Assembly: GCA_030295235.1 (NCBI GenBank)
Contig: AP026138.1
Span: 62,001 to 126,000, forward strand
From: Fistulifera solaris
Lineage: Eukaryota; Bacillariophyta; Bacillariophyceae; Naviculales; Stauroneidaceae
Direction: 5' to 3'
Length of the DNA stretch: 64,000 bases
How positions within the stretch are numbered: the stretch's first letter is position 1; every line of letters starts with the position of its first letter. The notes under the pieces are model-generated. The model did not search any database. It was not told where the DNA came from and saw only the letters and a list, made by a program, of their open reading frames with translations. The translations under genes and the position numbers were made by a program. Positions 41,177 through 51,990 of this stretch are shown here, in pieces.

Positions 41177-42555
41177 TCACATGAACAACTCGGGTTTGCG
41201 TACTCGAATGAATTCTTCCAATCCATTCCAAAAGGTCGCGTACGCCACTTGATCCAATCCCCGCTTGTCGCGATTCAAAGTGGCGACGTGGACCGCCCAC
41301 GTCGCGACTTCGGGTGGCAATTGATCACCTTCCATCGACACAAAGAATCCATACACTTGATCAAAGAGTGTTGCCGGTGTCTGATATCCCTTCAACCAAT
41401 CCTTGAATTGCCAACTCTGTCCCAAAACAATCACGGCCACGACGCGATCCCACGCCGCTTGGCTGGTCCCCAGTTTGCGTGGATTGTCCATAATTTCGTA
41501 TTCGATATAGCGGCCGGCTTCTTGGGGACGCGTAAAAGTCGTCAAGGGATTCCGATGTTGATTCTGTTGGACAATTTTCTCGCGGGGTACGTATTTGGCA
41601 TTCGCCAAGAATTCATGCGCATTCACCAACGTCAGGGGTGCCGTCATGCCCTTGGGGACCAAAATGACGGGTTTCTGTCCCATTAAATGGGTCCGCAACG
41701 GTTTCGTCGTTGGACTCGTCATGACTTTGGACGACGATGATTTCTTATGGTGATGATGCTGCGACGATGAACCTTTCGTGGCTTCTTGAAACAATTCCAA
41801 GACGCGTGACAAGTCTTTTTGGGGATTGACGGCCCGCAAAATGGAAGCCGAATTTCCGACCGGGATTTCTTGTTGCAGAATGAGTTCGGTGCGGGGACCG
41901 TGTTCTTGTAACAACTCCGGTGTCACGGCAAAGCCGTCTGCATTGAGTGCCTTCGTAATGAGTTGCGCAAGTCGTTGTTCTTCTTCGTCGGCTTGTTGTT
42001 GTTGCTGGAAAGGCTGACGTTTGTCAACAACCACATTCAATCGATCAAACAATTGTTCATTGGTCACGAGCGGTTTGGGTTGTTTGCTGTGGGGCTGTTG
42101 TGATGATTTGGAGGAATGATGCGATTTCTCTTTGCGTGCTTTTTTTCGGAGGCGGTTCGGTCGTCGTCGTAATCGTTGTTGGAACACCCACCATCGCTAC
42201 GGGTACTTCTGCTGTGTCGGCAGAGACAGCCGCCGAAAAAGAAAGCGACGACGAACGCTTTATCGGTGGCTTTGACTGGATCAATGACATTGTATTTCTT
42301 GCATTCGTTACGATATTGAATCAACCCCGGATGCAATAGTTGCAAAAACAAGGACGCGGCCGAATAGGTACACGATTTCGATGAATCGGATATGGCTAAA
42401 GGCGTGTTGGCTGTAATCTTGTGACCCGAGTATTGCAATGTATCATTCGCAAAGACAACTTGCGGAAGAATGTTTTGTTGTGTCCATTCTTGCAAGAAGC
42501 GTATGGCTTCGCTTGCGGCGGAGGAATTGTTTGAAGTTGCGGCGGCTTCTGTCAT
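41177..42555 (-). CDS. CDC73: CDC73/parafibromin, Paf1 complex subunit (two frameshifts)
   Basis: A subunit of the Paf1 complex, which travels with RNA polymerase II and promotes H2B ubiquitination. The N-terminus (SEAIRFLQEWTQQNILPQVV, YSAASLFLQLL) fits the CDC73 N-terminal domain. The C-terminal Ras-like domain is unmistakable: PVILVPKGMTAPLTLVNAHE, YEIMDNPRKLG, WDRVVAVIVLGQSWQFK and VHVATLNRDKRGLDQ, ending at 41177. A His/Lys/Ser-rich linker lies between. The frame changes twice, at T7 (42140-42146) and A5 (42236-42240); joined through the frame carrying SADTAEVPVAMVGVPTT the protein is about 459 aa. The start is MTEAAATSNN at 42555. A mariner element sits 86 bp upstream of this start codon. 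Confidence 0.85.
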
Positions 42556-42641
42556 TCTCGAGTTATTGTAAGCGAGATAATCAATGAAGAAGAAACGAAG
42601 TGAATAATTAAACTCAAATTGTTATTGTTATGTTGACAATA

Positions 42642-44672
42642 CCATTCGGGTCAAATGAGTTTCTAAGTACTCTTTAGGTCTATACTCATTGCCGTCACGT
42701 AAAAGCACGTAGAAAACCATGAAATGCCGATCGCAGCAAGATTAAATAAAGCTCTTCAAACCATTCATTTGATTGTTACTCGTTGTCATTCTCTTCGTCG
42801 CTTGCTTCGTCATTCTCATTTTCGCTGTTGTTCTCTTGATCTTCGTCGTTTGTGTCGTTGTGGGCGTTCAGCAAATCGTCAATCGTTGGGTCTCTGAAGA
42901 GTTTGCCTCGTTCCGACTCGACCAGATTGTTGCCGCCTTTGTCGTCCACAATCAATTTCAAAACACGCCGCAATCGCTTCCACACGTTTAGAAATGCTTG
43001 AGGTGAAAGATGGTGCTCCCATGCCTCTTCAATTGATCGTGCAAGCGCATCGCAATCGGGTCGTTTTCCGTGATGAACCTTTTCGACCTTGTTTTGAATG
43101 CTCATCCAGACTCCGAGATCAAGCATGTTTGTTTCGGGCGACCGAGGAACTTGCCAGACAATCTCAACGTTGTATTCGCTCTCCAATTTTCGTCTGTATT
43201 CTTCTTTGGCTAGCTGTGTTCCGTGTCCTCCTGCGTTATCCATCACCAGATAAATTTTCTCGTTCTTGTCCACCCAGTGAAATTTTTCTCGAAGTGCTTG
43301 ACCGACTTGGTGCATAATGCTCAGCATGAAGGAAGAATCACAGGAAATGTCCACCTCGACTTTATGCCCTGCCGGGTAATAGCAACGAACTTCAAGCTCT
43401 TTGATGTCGAAGTCACACAGCTGATCATCCTCGTCTAAAGGTCTCTTTGTGACTGTGTTGCGAAATTGCAGGACTGCAGCCACTTCGTCGCGAAGCTCAT
43501 AGAAATCGGAAAGTGCATCGAAAAACTCGCCCACTGTCATATCACCGCAGATGTCTTTCAAATCATTGTAAAGGGCTCTCCAAGAGCCGTTCTTGATCTC
43601 GTTGTTGATCGAAATGCTGTCGTGAAACTTGTAACTTGGTGTTGCTCGGCTGTACTCTTTCTCTTTACTAACCCTTTTCATAAAGACTCTTCCGTCAAAA
43701 TCTTTCGACTTCTTGGGCCTTGCAACAACGCCAAGGTGATTTTGTCGTCCGATTGACGAACGTAGCGCGGAACCCTTTCGAATGCAAGCGCCAGTGCATA
43801 TGTGATGGCGTTTTCGATCTCATCTTCTCTCGATAGTGGCACAGCAAAGATTTCTTGTTCTTGTTCTTGTTCAAGAACAGCGTTAGCTAGTAAGTGCAGA
43901 TTTTCTTGTTCATTTGCTGGGCGTACATGCTCGATTTGGTGTTCGCGGAGTACGTCTGAAGCAAGGCGGCATTTTTGCGGAGCTTGTCATCGGTCATCCC
44001 GGGAGGTCCCGGAGCTAACTCAGAAGCAACCATACGGGCACATTCCTTGACCTTAGAATACAAAGGTTGCCCAACACAAAAGTAGAAAGCCTGCTTGCTG
44101 TGTGGTGGACGATAGATGGAAATATGAATTTTCTTTCGTCCCATCTTGTCCACGAGTGTATCAAGCGCTTCTTTCATCACAAAAAGTTTTTCGACTCCCA
44201 AAACCACTTTCTTCTCCAAAATTTTGACATAAATCAATAAAGGACATATGTTCTCCCAATCGACTGAAGTTGCGTAGGAAATATCATCGTTTTTATTGTT
44301 TTCTGGCAATAATCGCCACCAGATACCGGGAGTGGCATGGCGAAACAATGCCACGACAACCGACCAAATATCTTCGCACTCCGGGGCTCTGCTTGTGTTG
44401 TTTTGCACCGATCTATCACTCCTTCGTCGCTTGTTTGAATGGTGCAAAACAACACAAGCTCGCCCAGAATTGATTTCACTGCTGCGTCGTCGAGTCGCCA
44501 TGGTCGGATGCATTTTTGCGCGATAATGTCGTGAAGAAAAAATGTGTTCAGTGGGAAAGGCAAGGTGTCGCTTCAAACGGTATACGATTTCTGTCGTAGA
44601 AACACACTTATGTATATAGTAATCGTGTCCTATATATTTTATAGTACTCAGAAACTCATTTGACCCGAATGG
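42642..44672 (-). mobile_element. mariner-like DNA transposon (DD39D type), 2,031 bp
   Basis: The ends are 30-bp inverted repeats, 42642-42671 and 44643-44672, starting CCATTCGGGTCA and differing at one position. They are flanked by TA on both sides (42640-42641 and 44673-44674), the Tc1/mariner target duplication. The internal minus-strand gene encodes a transposase with DNAGGHG and PRSPETNMLDLGVW motifs. The near-perfect repeats and duplication suggest a fairly recent insertion. It separates CDC73 from its likely upstream region. Confidence 0.9.
42776..44513 (-). CDS. mariner-type transposase, frame-interrupted
   Basis: Encoded inside the transposon; 42776-43681 gives the C-terminal 301 aa in one frame. 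It has the second catalytic Asp in VMDNAGGHG and the third in PRSPETNMLDLGVW, exactly 39 residues between them (DD39D, the plant and stramenopile mariner spacing). FDGRVFMKRV just upstream recalls the mariner FDGKIGIWPF motif. N-terminal sequence continues at about 43690-44513 (ATG at 44513, MHPTMATRRRSS) in other frames, with at least two frame changes; some may be the homopolymer errors seen throughout the window. The first catalytic residue is not evident. An acidic Asn/Asp/Glu tail ends the protein. Activity of this copy is doubtful. Confidence 0.75.
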
Positions 44673-44739
44673 TAAGAAGAGCAATAAAAAAATACAAGCC
44701 GCATAGAAACGCGTCGGCAACGGAACACGACCAGACGTT

Positions 44740-44800
44740 TTTCGTGACTGGAAAGCAGTCGTGGCGAAAACGGAAAACACTTTGGGTCCATAGTCAATAC
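44740..44800 (-). repeat. dispersed motif copy
   Basis: On the minus strand: GTATTGACTATGGACCCAAA (from 44800), then CACGACTG (44763-44756) and CAGTCACG (44750-44743). Without the mariner insertion it would lie roughly 155-215 bp upstream of the CDC73 start codon, in sense orientation. Confidence 0.75.
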
Positions 44801-44956
44801 AAAAAGCAAACATCCGCAAGGCGTTTCGACAAGAAGAGTCGAAACGAACCGTATCAATGCTGCGCAAGATGCTAACTGGCTGTAAAGAGTATTGTAGCTT
44901 ATTCATTTTGCTGATTTGAATGTAAGTTCGGTATCCGTCTGGCTCGAAACAAAAAC

Positions 44957-45020
44957 GACTCATGACTGAAATGCAGTCGTGAAGAAAGCGTCGTCTTCAC
45001 TTTGGGTCTATAGTAAATTC
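44957..45020 (-). repeat. dispersed motif copy, best example
   Basis: The clearest copy: TTTACTATAGACCCAAAGTG (minus strand, 45017-44998), then CACGACTG (44981-44974) and CAGTCATG (44968-44961). The arms can pair over 8 bp with one G-U, around a 5-base loop. Confidence 0.85.
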
Positions 45021-45236
45021 GAAGAACAAAATTAATTATGAGCTTCCTTCATTCGTATGTAGCATGCTGCTCTTGCTCCGCTTCTGGGACCACTCGCTCC
45101 TTTAAAATTAATGCACATTAATCACTTCAAAGCATGAGAAAGGCAATGATTTTTGGAAATGCATACTTATTTTCAGCACTGCCAAAAAGCCACTGGAGGC
45201 AAAAGCATTTACCTATAACCCTAATAGTCTCAGGTC

Positions 45237-45279
45237 GCGCGCAAAAAAATGCGCGCTGCGCTGCTGCAAAAACGCAGCA
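45237..45279. other. two consecutive hairpins with A-rich loops
   Basis: GCGCGC-AAAAAAAT-GCGCGC (45237-45256) and TGCTGC-AAAAAC-GCAGCA (45262-45279), each a perfect 6-bp stem, separated by 5 bp, about 150 bp upstream of the HECT start codon. Confidence 0.6.
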
Positions 45280-45425
45280 AAACACTGCAAAAAATAGACC
45301 TATAATCAAGCTAGACTATATAATGAGATCTTTTGGTTTCATGCATTTCCTTGTTGCGAACAAAAGTTACTTCAAATCTATTCTATTGTTCGTTTCTTCT
45401 TTTGCATTGTTCACTGCTCTTCAAG

Positions 45426-47891
45426 ATGTACATTCCTCCCGCATTTCATCATTTCAATCCCAACGCCGACGAAGAATTTGATGCAACGGATATAGTCAAA
45501 TTGTTGGAGTTTCCCATGACACCGGAAGAGGAGCAATTGTTGTTTCCAGCCGCGGATAATCATTACTACTGGAATGATATTCCGACCCTGAAAAGCGAGA
45601 TGCTGAAGCATTTGCCTACACATCATAATACGCGAAAGATTTTTCAGGATGACGAATTGTTGCGTGAACATGTCAGTTTCATGGAGTTTCGGCAACCGAA
45701 AACGCGTTTGTGTAAGGCTTACCGAGCCGTTACAGCCTACTTGGAAGCGAAAAACTGGTCCCATTCAACCATTCACGTCAATTTCGCGCGGGGCTTGATT
45801 GACTGCGCGCCGATGCATTTGGGATTTCACACGCTGGCGATTCCGGAATGGTGTTACTGTCCGCTCGCCTTGCCCGCGTGGTGTCAGAAGTATCAGATTG
45901 GGCAACTGGAACAATCCTTTTGCAAAAAATGTCACCAGAAAGCCCCACGGGCATTTTTGGATCACGTCAAATCAATGAAGCGGCGTCCGATCGGAAATGA
46001 ACCAGACCGTCCGGTGGTGATCGAAGAGCTGCACGACCTCCTGTTTGTGTTCCTGCACGCGTACTATGAGCATTACTTAGTGCACTGGAAGCAGCACCAT
46101 GCTTTTTATCCGAAAGACTCGCCTGACTGCAAGCTCGTTGTGGGACGAAAGTGGGCGCGTATGCTGCGCTACCGTGAGCTGGGACTGCAACGCCAAGAGC
46201 AGTTGAGACGAGAGACATTGGAACACCAGAAAAAATTGGAACAAATGCAAAAAGTGCGGGAAAAGTTGCAAGAAATCTTGGTTCGAGAGGAGATTGAGTT
46301 GAGGGAGATGCGGGATGCTGTTTTTGATCGCGCACAGGAAGTTTTGGGAATTCGAACCGACAAGAAGACAGCAAAGGAACGTCAGCCCTACACTACAGTT
46401 TCGTATGCAGCAAGTAAGATGAAGTGTGGAGGCAAAATTCAAAATATCTTGGTGGATCACTATGTCGCTAGGGATTCAAAGAAAGAGTACAAGAAAGTGT
46501 GCTTTGTGGATTCTTCGTTTAAGCAGATGGAGTTGCTATGGAAGAATCGCACACACCCTGTTCTCTTTGAGGATTCCATCAATCAGCTGACGGAGTCGTT
46601 CTTTTGGGAATGGATGCTTCTCCCAGCGAAGGTAAGAAAGTCACCCTATATCATATTAAAGTGAGAATCCGTCTCATAATTGTCCATCCTGTTGCAGGGG
46701 ATGATACCATTGAAAAGGCCAAAGATGAAGGAGGGCCAACCCGACAATTCCTTTCGGAATTCTGGCGATACTTGCCGCGCATCGAAATTCAAGCAAAGAT
46801 TACCAACGGAAATGACAAGGGTTTTAAGCTATTTGAGCAGAAGGAATATTTGCAGCCCAAGATTGATTATCAAATTAATCTGCTACAGGAAAACGACAAA
46901 AGCGAGGTCAAGCGCTGTTATCGTGCAGTTGGTCGGGTTATTAGCTTCTGTATATTGCATGAATTCCATATCAGCCACGTTGTTTTATCAAAGATTCATC
47001 GAAACTATTTGCTCCGTGGTATTACGCCAAAGGATGATGAATATGACAAGACAGAGTTGTTTTACGATTTGAAAGAAATCATGGGTAAAGGAAAAGATGA
47101 CAATAATTATGTGTTTGAAGCGTTGAAGGCAATGGGAAGCGACGAGGAAACGGATTTCGTTGCACAGTTGCGACAGCATGTACATGACTACTACATTGAT
47201 CAGTATCAAATTTTCTTAGATGCCATGCAAGAAGGAATGAGACTAGGTAAGTTTCAATTGCCACTTCAACAATCAATTGACGCAAGCCCTCCTCACACAG
47301 TTTTCTTTCCTATGTTTCTAACGTTTCACAGATTTCTTAGCCAGCCATAGGATTCCAGAAATATTCAAGACAACTCGTTCGTGGCGAGTTGATGAATTGG
47401 TTTTCGGGAAAGCTAAACTCAACGTCGAAGACGTCATCGCCGCCTTGCAACCAGACTACGCAGACTTGCATGATGAGGCCACCATCACCCAGAGAATCTT
47501 AGATCGAGTTGAGGTCCAAAGAAAGGTGCTGCATAAGGACACTATGACAAAGGCAGAGGGCGTGCTTGTTGATGTGATTCGTTCAATGGCGAATGATGAT
47601 CCAGACTTTTTGGCTACTTTTGTTATGTATGTGCTAGGATATGATTACTTGCCAGTGGAAGTGCCCATTGTCGTTGAATTCACCTACAACGAATTTAGGG
47701 ATAAAAACGCGAAGGATACCATGGAAGATGACAAAAACCAAAACAATGCTCTACCAATGGCCCACACCTGTGTGCACGTTTTGAAATTGCCTGGCACAGC
47801 ATACGATGCCGATGAGCATCTTATCCGAACAAAATTGACAATGTCTTTGGATTACTTGAAAAATACGCAGTTAAGTTTTAACACGACATGA
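45426..47891 (+). CDS. HECT-type E3 ubiquitin ligase, three exons
   Basis: Exons are 45426-46631, 46698-47246 and 47332-47891; introns 46632-46697 (66 nt) and 47247-47331 (85 nt), both GTAAG...CAG. The start is MYIPPAFHHF at 45426 (an in-frame ATG at 45333 would add a hydrophobic peptide). Residues 1-270 include Cys motifs (WCYCPLALPAWC, CKKCHQKAP); a Glu/Arg/Leu coiled coil follows. The C-terminal HECT domain shows DEGGPTRQFLSEFW (family: DxGGLTREFF) and LPMAHTCVHVLKLP with the catalytic Cys codon at 47769-47771. One frame change at T4 (46602-46605) is needed to keep the exon 1-2 junction in frame (GMDASPSEG-DDTIEKA). About 771 aa. The substrate is unknown. Confidence 0.8.
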
Positions 47892-48074
47892 GTCAGTCAT
47901 AGAATTAAATAGGTCTTTTGCATGTTCGAATTGTTGCCTTATTCTTTGTGAATTTTAATTTTTAGTTCGCTTCGAAACAAAAGTTTTCAAATCTTTAGTT
48001 TGTCGTCTTGCGTTGTGCACCTGAGCCCCTTGAAAAAGCAATGCATCATCAACTTGTGCCTCTAGCTATGATTG

Positions 48075-49554
48075 TTATGAACTAGTTTCAAAACAAAGCA
48101 TTAACATGATTTCAAAGCAAATGAGCCGATCACCGGAATGATTTCGTAAACCCTTCGAGCCCCGAAAGAAGCGATTAAAAGAATCTAGCTTATTGATGGC
48201 TGATCCGTCTGTATAGTTGAATCTATTCAGACTCCTGACTTTGGTTTTTCTGTTCTTGGAGAGTAGGTGTTGAAGGTGGCAGTGATAGGGCCCAAACGCT
48301 TTGTCTTTCACTGATAGCTTCAATTCGCAAAGTTCTTTGTGGTCTACTAAACCTTTCAAGATGGTGTCCACGTGCGAATCCCATTGCAAATCACTGCCAC
48401 AAGCATACAGATCAAGAATTTGTAGATTGCAGGTCGCTTGAGCAGCACAGATCAATGCTTTTACGACAGAATTGGGTATTTCCACATCCTTGATGTTTTG
48501 GAAACGGGAAACTGACGTTGAGGCCCATCGTAGCAATGCGCCGGAAGAACGAAAGCACGGTGTTCCGCACTTTCGGGTAATTTAAAGCCGCCGTTACGCA
48601 ACTGAAACCGAATTTTAAATTCGACGAAATGACCCAAAGCCGCCAGGCGCCGGAAAAAAGGAAGAACAACGTCCGTTGGAGATTCATTCGTTCCTTTCAT
48701 GGTTGCTGATGACGATACACAATTCACGAGCTGGAATGTGCAATGCCTCCAAACGAGCGTTCCGTAAAGACGTGGCTTCCATATCACAGCGACGTCGCCG
48801 CACCTTTGCCGAAAGCCAATGGAGGGCAAGCTCGTTGTGGACGCACGGGAAACTCAATGCATCAATTTGATTTTTAAGTTGTAAGAAGCGTTCCAGATTT
48901 GCCTTCGGAATGTAATGAACCAAATGATGAGGTACGCATTTCAAGCGCTTCATCAAACGCCGTTCCTCTTTCATTTCGAGTTGACAATACTGAAACCGTA
49001 ACGTTGTCTGTTGTGATCCCTCTGCTATTGCCGTACTTTGTTGCGCACTTAGTTGGATTTTGTGAAGCTTTAAAGGGACGTGACGGTGCTACCTGCAACA
49101 TGTGCTCGAAACACGAAGCTCCACCGCCTTTAAAGTTGGAATACAACCTCTAGCTTTGAATAAGAACATAGGAGCTTTTATCGGTAGGTTTCTCCAGGCT
49201 AATGAAAAAGGCCGCCGTTTCTGTAATGGCACTCTCCGATGGCCCATAAATCCTAAATGCGGTACCCCCGCCCTCGTATTGCACAAGGAGTGAACTTTTT
49301 TGACAAGGCGAACTGCTGTTGCTGAGCCAGTGGGGAAACAGGTACGTGAGAGTACCATTCTCTCGCCATATCGCCAAACAATCCTTCTAGCGTCCCAATT
49401 CCTCGAAACTATGCGGGTTTTGAAGTAACTTGTACCTAGGAGCTGCTCCAGTATCGTACCAATGCCCCACTTGCCCGGGGTTCAAAACAGTGGGTGGCAT
49501 CACATCGAAAAGCGGCGTCGAGGAGAAGTCCTGATTCTGTTCATTCATCTCCAT
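48075..49554 (-). pseudogene. decayed RNI/LRR-like family member
   Basis: Homologous along its length to the genes at 50086-51605 and 51991-53562: SFEELGR...LAIWRENGTLTYL, EKPTDKSS, FEHMLQVAPSRP, LPFFRRLAALGHFVE, LQILDLYACGSDLQWDSHV, LLSKNRKTKV, YTDGSAINKLDSFNRFFRG. The start is recognisable (MEMNEQNQDF, 49554). It has at least two in-frame stops (TAG where the paralogue has TAC, near 49389, and TAG near 49152) plus several frame changes. The nonsense codons distinguish this true pseudogene from the neighbours, which carry only homopolymer shifts. Confidence 0.8.
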
Positions 49555-50085
49555 CGGATGAGATAGAGTGAACTATTGCGAATGTAGATTGCTTCTAAAG
49601 GGATACCGTGGGTTTGTATAATGCAGGCAAGGGTGTGAAAGAAGATATTAAGAATGTTATAGAACGCAAGCTTTTCTTTACATTGTATAGCAATCGCAGC
49701 GCCAGTATGGTGAAAACAAAGGTGAAAAACCAAAACTTTTTCGGGACTGAAAACGGCGGTCTTGGCAAAATAACGACCTATAGTCCCCTCCGTCATATTT
49801 TTCTGGGTTACAGCAAATAGGCAATCAAATGTTAGCAGAGGCTATACAGAAGCTCTTTAAATCGATGGTGCACATCGAACTAAGCAAGAATACGAAAATG
49901 ATAGAACTTGGTAAAAATCAGGATTAGAAGCTAGCATTTAAAAAAACAAGATCACTCCGATGTACTTGGACTTCTACCGACAGGCTCTGCAGGTCGCGTG
50001 GAGATGTAAAACGCTTTCTTTTCATCGTTAAGGTGAAAGCATAGAGATAAGCTGCACTTTCGTGAAAACAATGCTATCCCGAGAC
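49555..50085. other. intergenic region with degenerate motif copy
   Basis: Between the pseudogene and the next family member. A degenerate motif copy (minus strand, about 49743-49787: GGACTATAGG... then CAGTCCCG) lies about 190 bp upstream of the pseudogene start, in sense orientation. No gene is supported. Confidence 0.4.
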
Positions 50086-51605
50086 TCAAAGTCGCCTTCG
50101 TTTTCGCGTCGAAGTGGTTTCCTCAGTAGTTTCCCTAGAAGAAGTTTTACCACTCAGTCCATTCAAGCCGGCAATTTGAACCAAGTCAAACAACGCATCG
50201 GTATGATTGGATAGCAAAGAGCCGTGCGCCGAAAACTATTTGAGGCGCGTCTGACCAAGGTGGTGGCTACCAGTGGCGATCGTTTCGATAATGGCGTAAC
50301 CTCTAGATCCGCGGAGCCACGATAGAACTTATTCAGCGAATATAGCTCATCAATCGAACTTCCATCCGTATAAAAGCGTTTCAGTTCATCCATCACCACG
50401 ATCTGTCTGTTCTTGGATAACAATTTCCGAAGATGACAAAAATTGCGACCAAATGCGTCATCGCGAACCTCCAAGATTAAGTTACGAAGAGCTTTGTGGT
50501 TTTGGAGGCCCCTGCAAAGTGTCTTTACGTGTGGATCCCATTCCAGATCTTCGCCTTGAGTACATAGATCGAGAACCTGCAGCTTGTCGTTTGCATGTGC
50601 GGTGCAAATCAGCTCTTGTATTACAGAATCCGGTATAGCAAAGTCGTTGTCAACAAACAGAAACCGAACCTTGAGCTCAATAAAGTGACCCATATGAGCC
50701 AAACGGCGGAAAAACGAAAGCATGATATCCGTCGGAAAAGCGTCTCTGTCGAAATCTTCGATGCGGATAAAGAGTTGACGTGCCGGTATGTGCAATGACT
50801 CCAGATCAGCTTGTGACAGTGATGAAGCCAGAAGTTCATATTCAAGTCGACGCACGTTCGCCGAAAAGGGAAGAAGTGCAAATTCATCATCCAATAAAAG
50901 AGGCAAACTTAACTCGTCTATCACACCATTGAGTGCTAGAAGACGTTGCAAGTTTCGATAGTCTAGTGGCAGACTCTCTTCAAATTTCAATAATGCCAGA
51001 GAGGACGAGTAGCTCTCGAGTGCATCTAAAAAGGCAGTGCCAGAATCTTCCAGCTCGCAGTCGTTAAAGACAAGCCGCACCGGATGAGGTCTGGTTGCCA
51101 GTATGGTAGATTGCTGTGTACTTAGGTCAATGTTGAAGAACTCCACTGGACGTGACGGCGCTACCTGGAACATGTGCTCCAGACAGCGCGTGCCAGCTCC
51201 ACTAAAGTCGAAGGCGCGAGTGCTTTCAATACGAAGACAGTTGCTTTCGTCCGTCGGCTTCTCTAAGCACATGAAATAATCAGCGGTTTGATTGATTGCC
51301 AGATTTGATGAGCCACAAATATGCAACGTGGGTCCTCCGCCGCGATACTTCAAAGTCAAAGCATTTTCACGAGGATAATCGTCGCGACCGTGTGGCGTCA
51401 AATACGTGAGAGTGCCGTTCTCGCTCCATATCGCCATGCAGTACTTGTAGCTATTTAACTCTTCCAGACTATTCGGTTTCCGCAACAATTTGTAGGTGGG
51501 AGATTCCCCCGCGCGTTGCCAGCGAGCGACTTGCTCGGGACGGCAGAGGAAGGGCGGAATCACTTCAAAGAGAGCAACCGAGGAGGAGTCATCCTTTTCC
51601 GACAT
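50086..51605 (-). CDS. RNI/LRR-like family protein
   Basis: The start is MSEKDDSSSV at 51605. Family features in order: a PTYKLLRKP segment, MAIWSENGTLTYL, a GGGPTLHICG strand, MFQVAPSRPVEF, LRR-like strands (LQVLDLCTQGEDLEWDPHV, ALRNLILEVRDDAFG), LLSKNRQI and FYTDGSSIDELYSLNKFYRG. The leucine-rich, repeat-like C-terminal half suggests an RNI-type solenoid that binds protein partners; I know no named family. A one-base change at A3 (50216-50218) gives a premature stop at 50163; correcting it restores ALLLSNHTDALFDLVQIAG and a basic tail (STRKRRRL), which the neighbour also has (RNRKRCRS), so the end is set at 50086. About 506 aa. The basic tail may be a nuclear signal. Confidence 0.7.
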
Positions 51606-51990
51606 TTGATATGAGAAGAGTGATAGACGCCGCTATGCAGATTTCAGTTGCTAGTGATTGCAGGAAAAGAAGCTTTGATAAAAAATGGTGAATACGATAG
51701 TAGTGATGATTGATGATTCACTCGTCTTTTGTTGTCATTGTCATTGTCTCCTTTCATCGTCATAATCGTCCGCGCCGCATGCATTCTCTAAAACGTGTAC
51801 TTCTTCTGTTGAATCTTTACTATACCGCAAATAAAAGAAGGGATGCGCCGATGGCCAGTCGGGTTGGCAGCAGCGACATGCGACATACTCCGTAGTACCT
51901 AGTATAATTTGAAAAAAAGCATTTTCTATCCCATTACCTGGTATGAAGTCAAGTATGAGCTAATCGGCATAAAAGACGCCAGCGCAATCA
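51606..51990. other. intergenic region
   Basis: 385 bp between two family members. TACTCCGTAGTACC occurs near 51888. No gene or motif copy is seen. Confidence 0.35.

Larger units (their letters stand above)
44673..45425. other. intergenic region, transposon to HECT gene
   Basis: Two motif copies in minus orientation (44740-44800 and 44957-45020) and a pair of A-loop hairpins (45237-45279). CTATATAATG near 45317 could be the TATA box for the HECT gene. The short frames here have no coding character. Confidence 0.45.

Noticed and set aside
43887-44963. A 358-aa minus-strand frame as a separate host gene
   Set aside because: It crosses the right end of the mariner element, and its upstream third is intergenic sequence holding dispersed motif copies; only the inner part belongs to the transposase.
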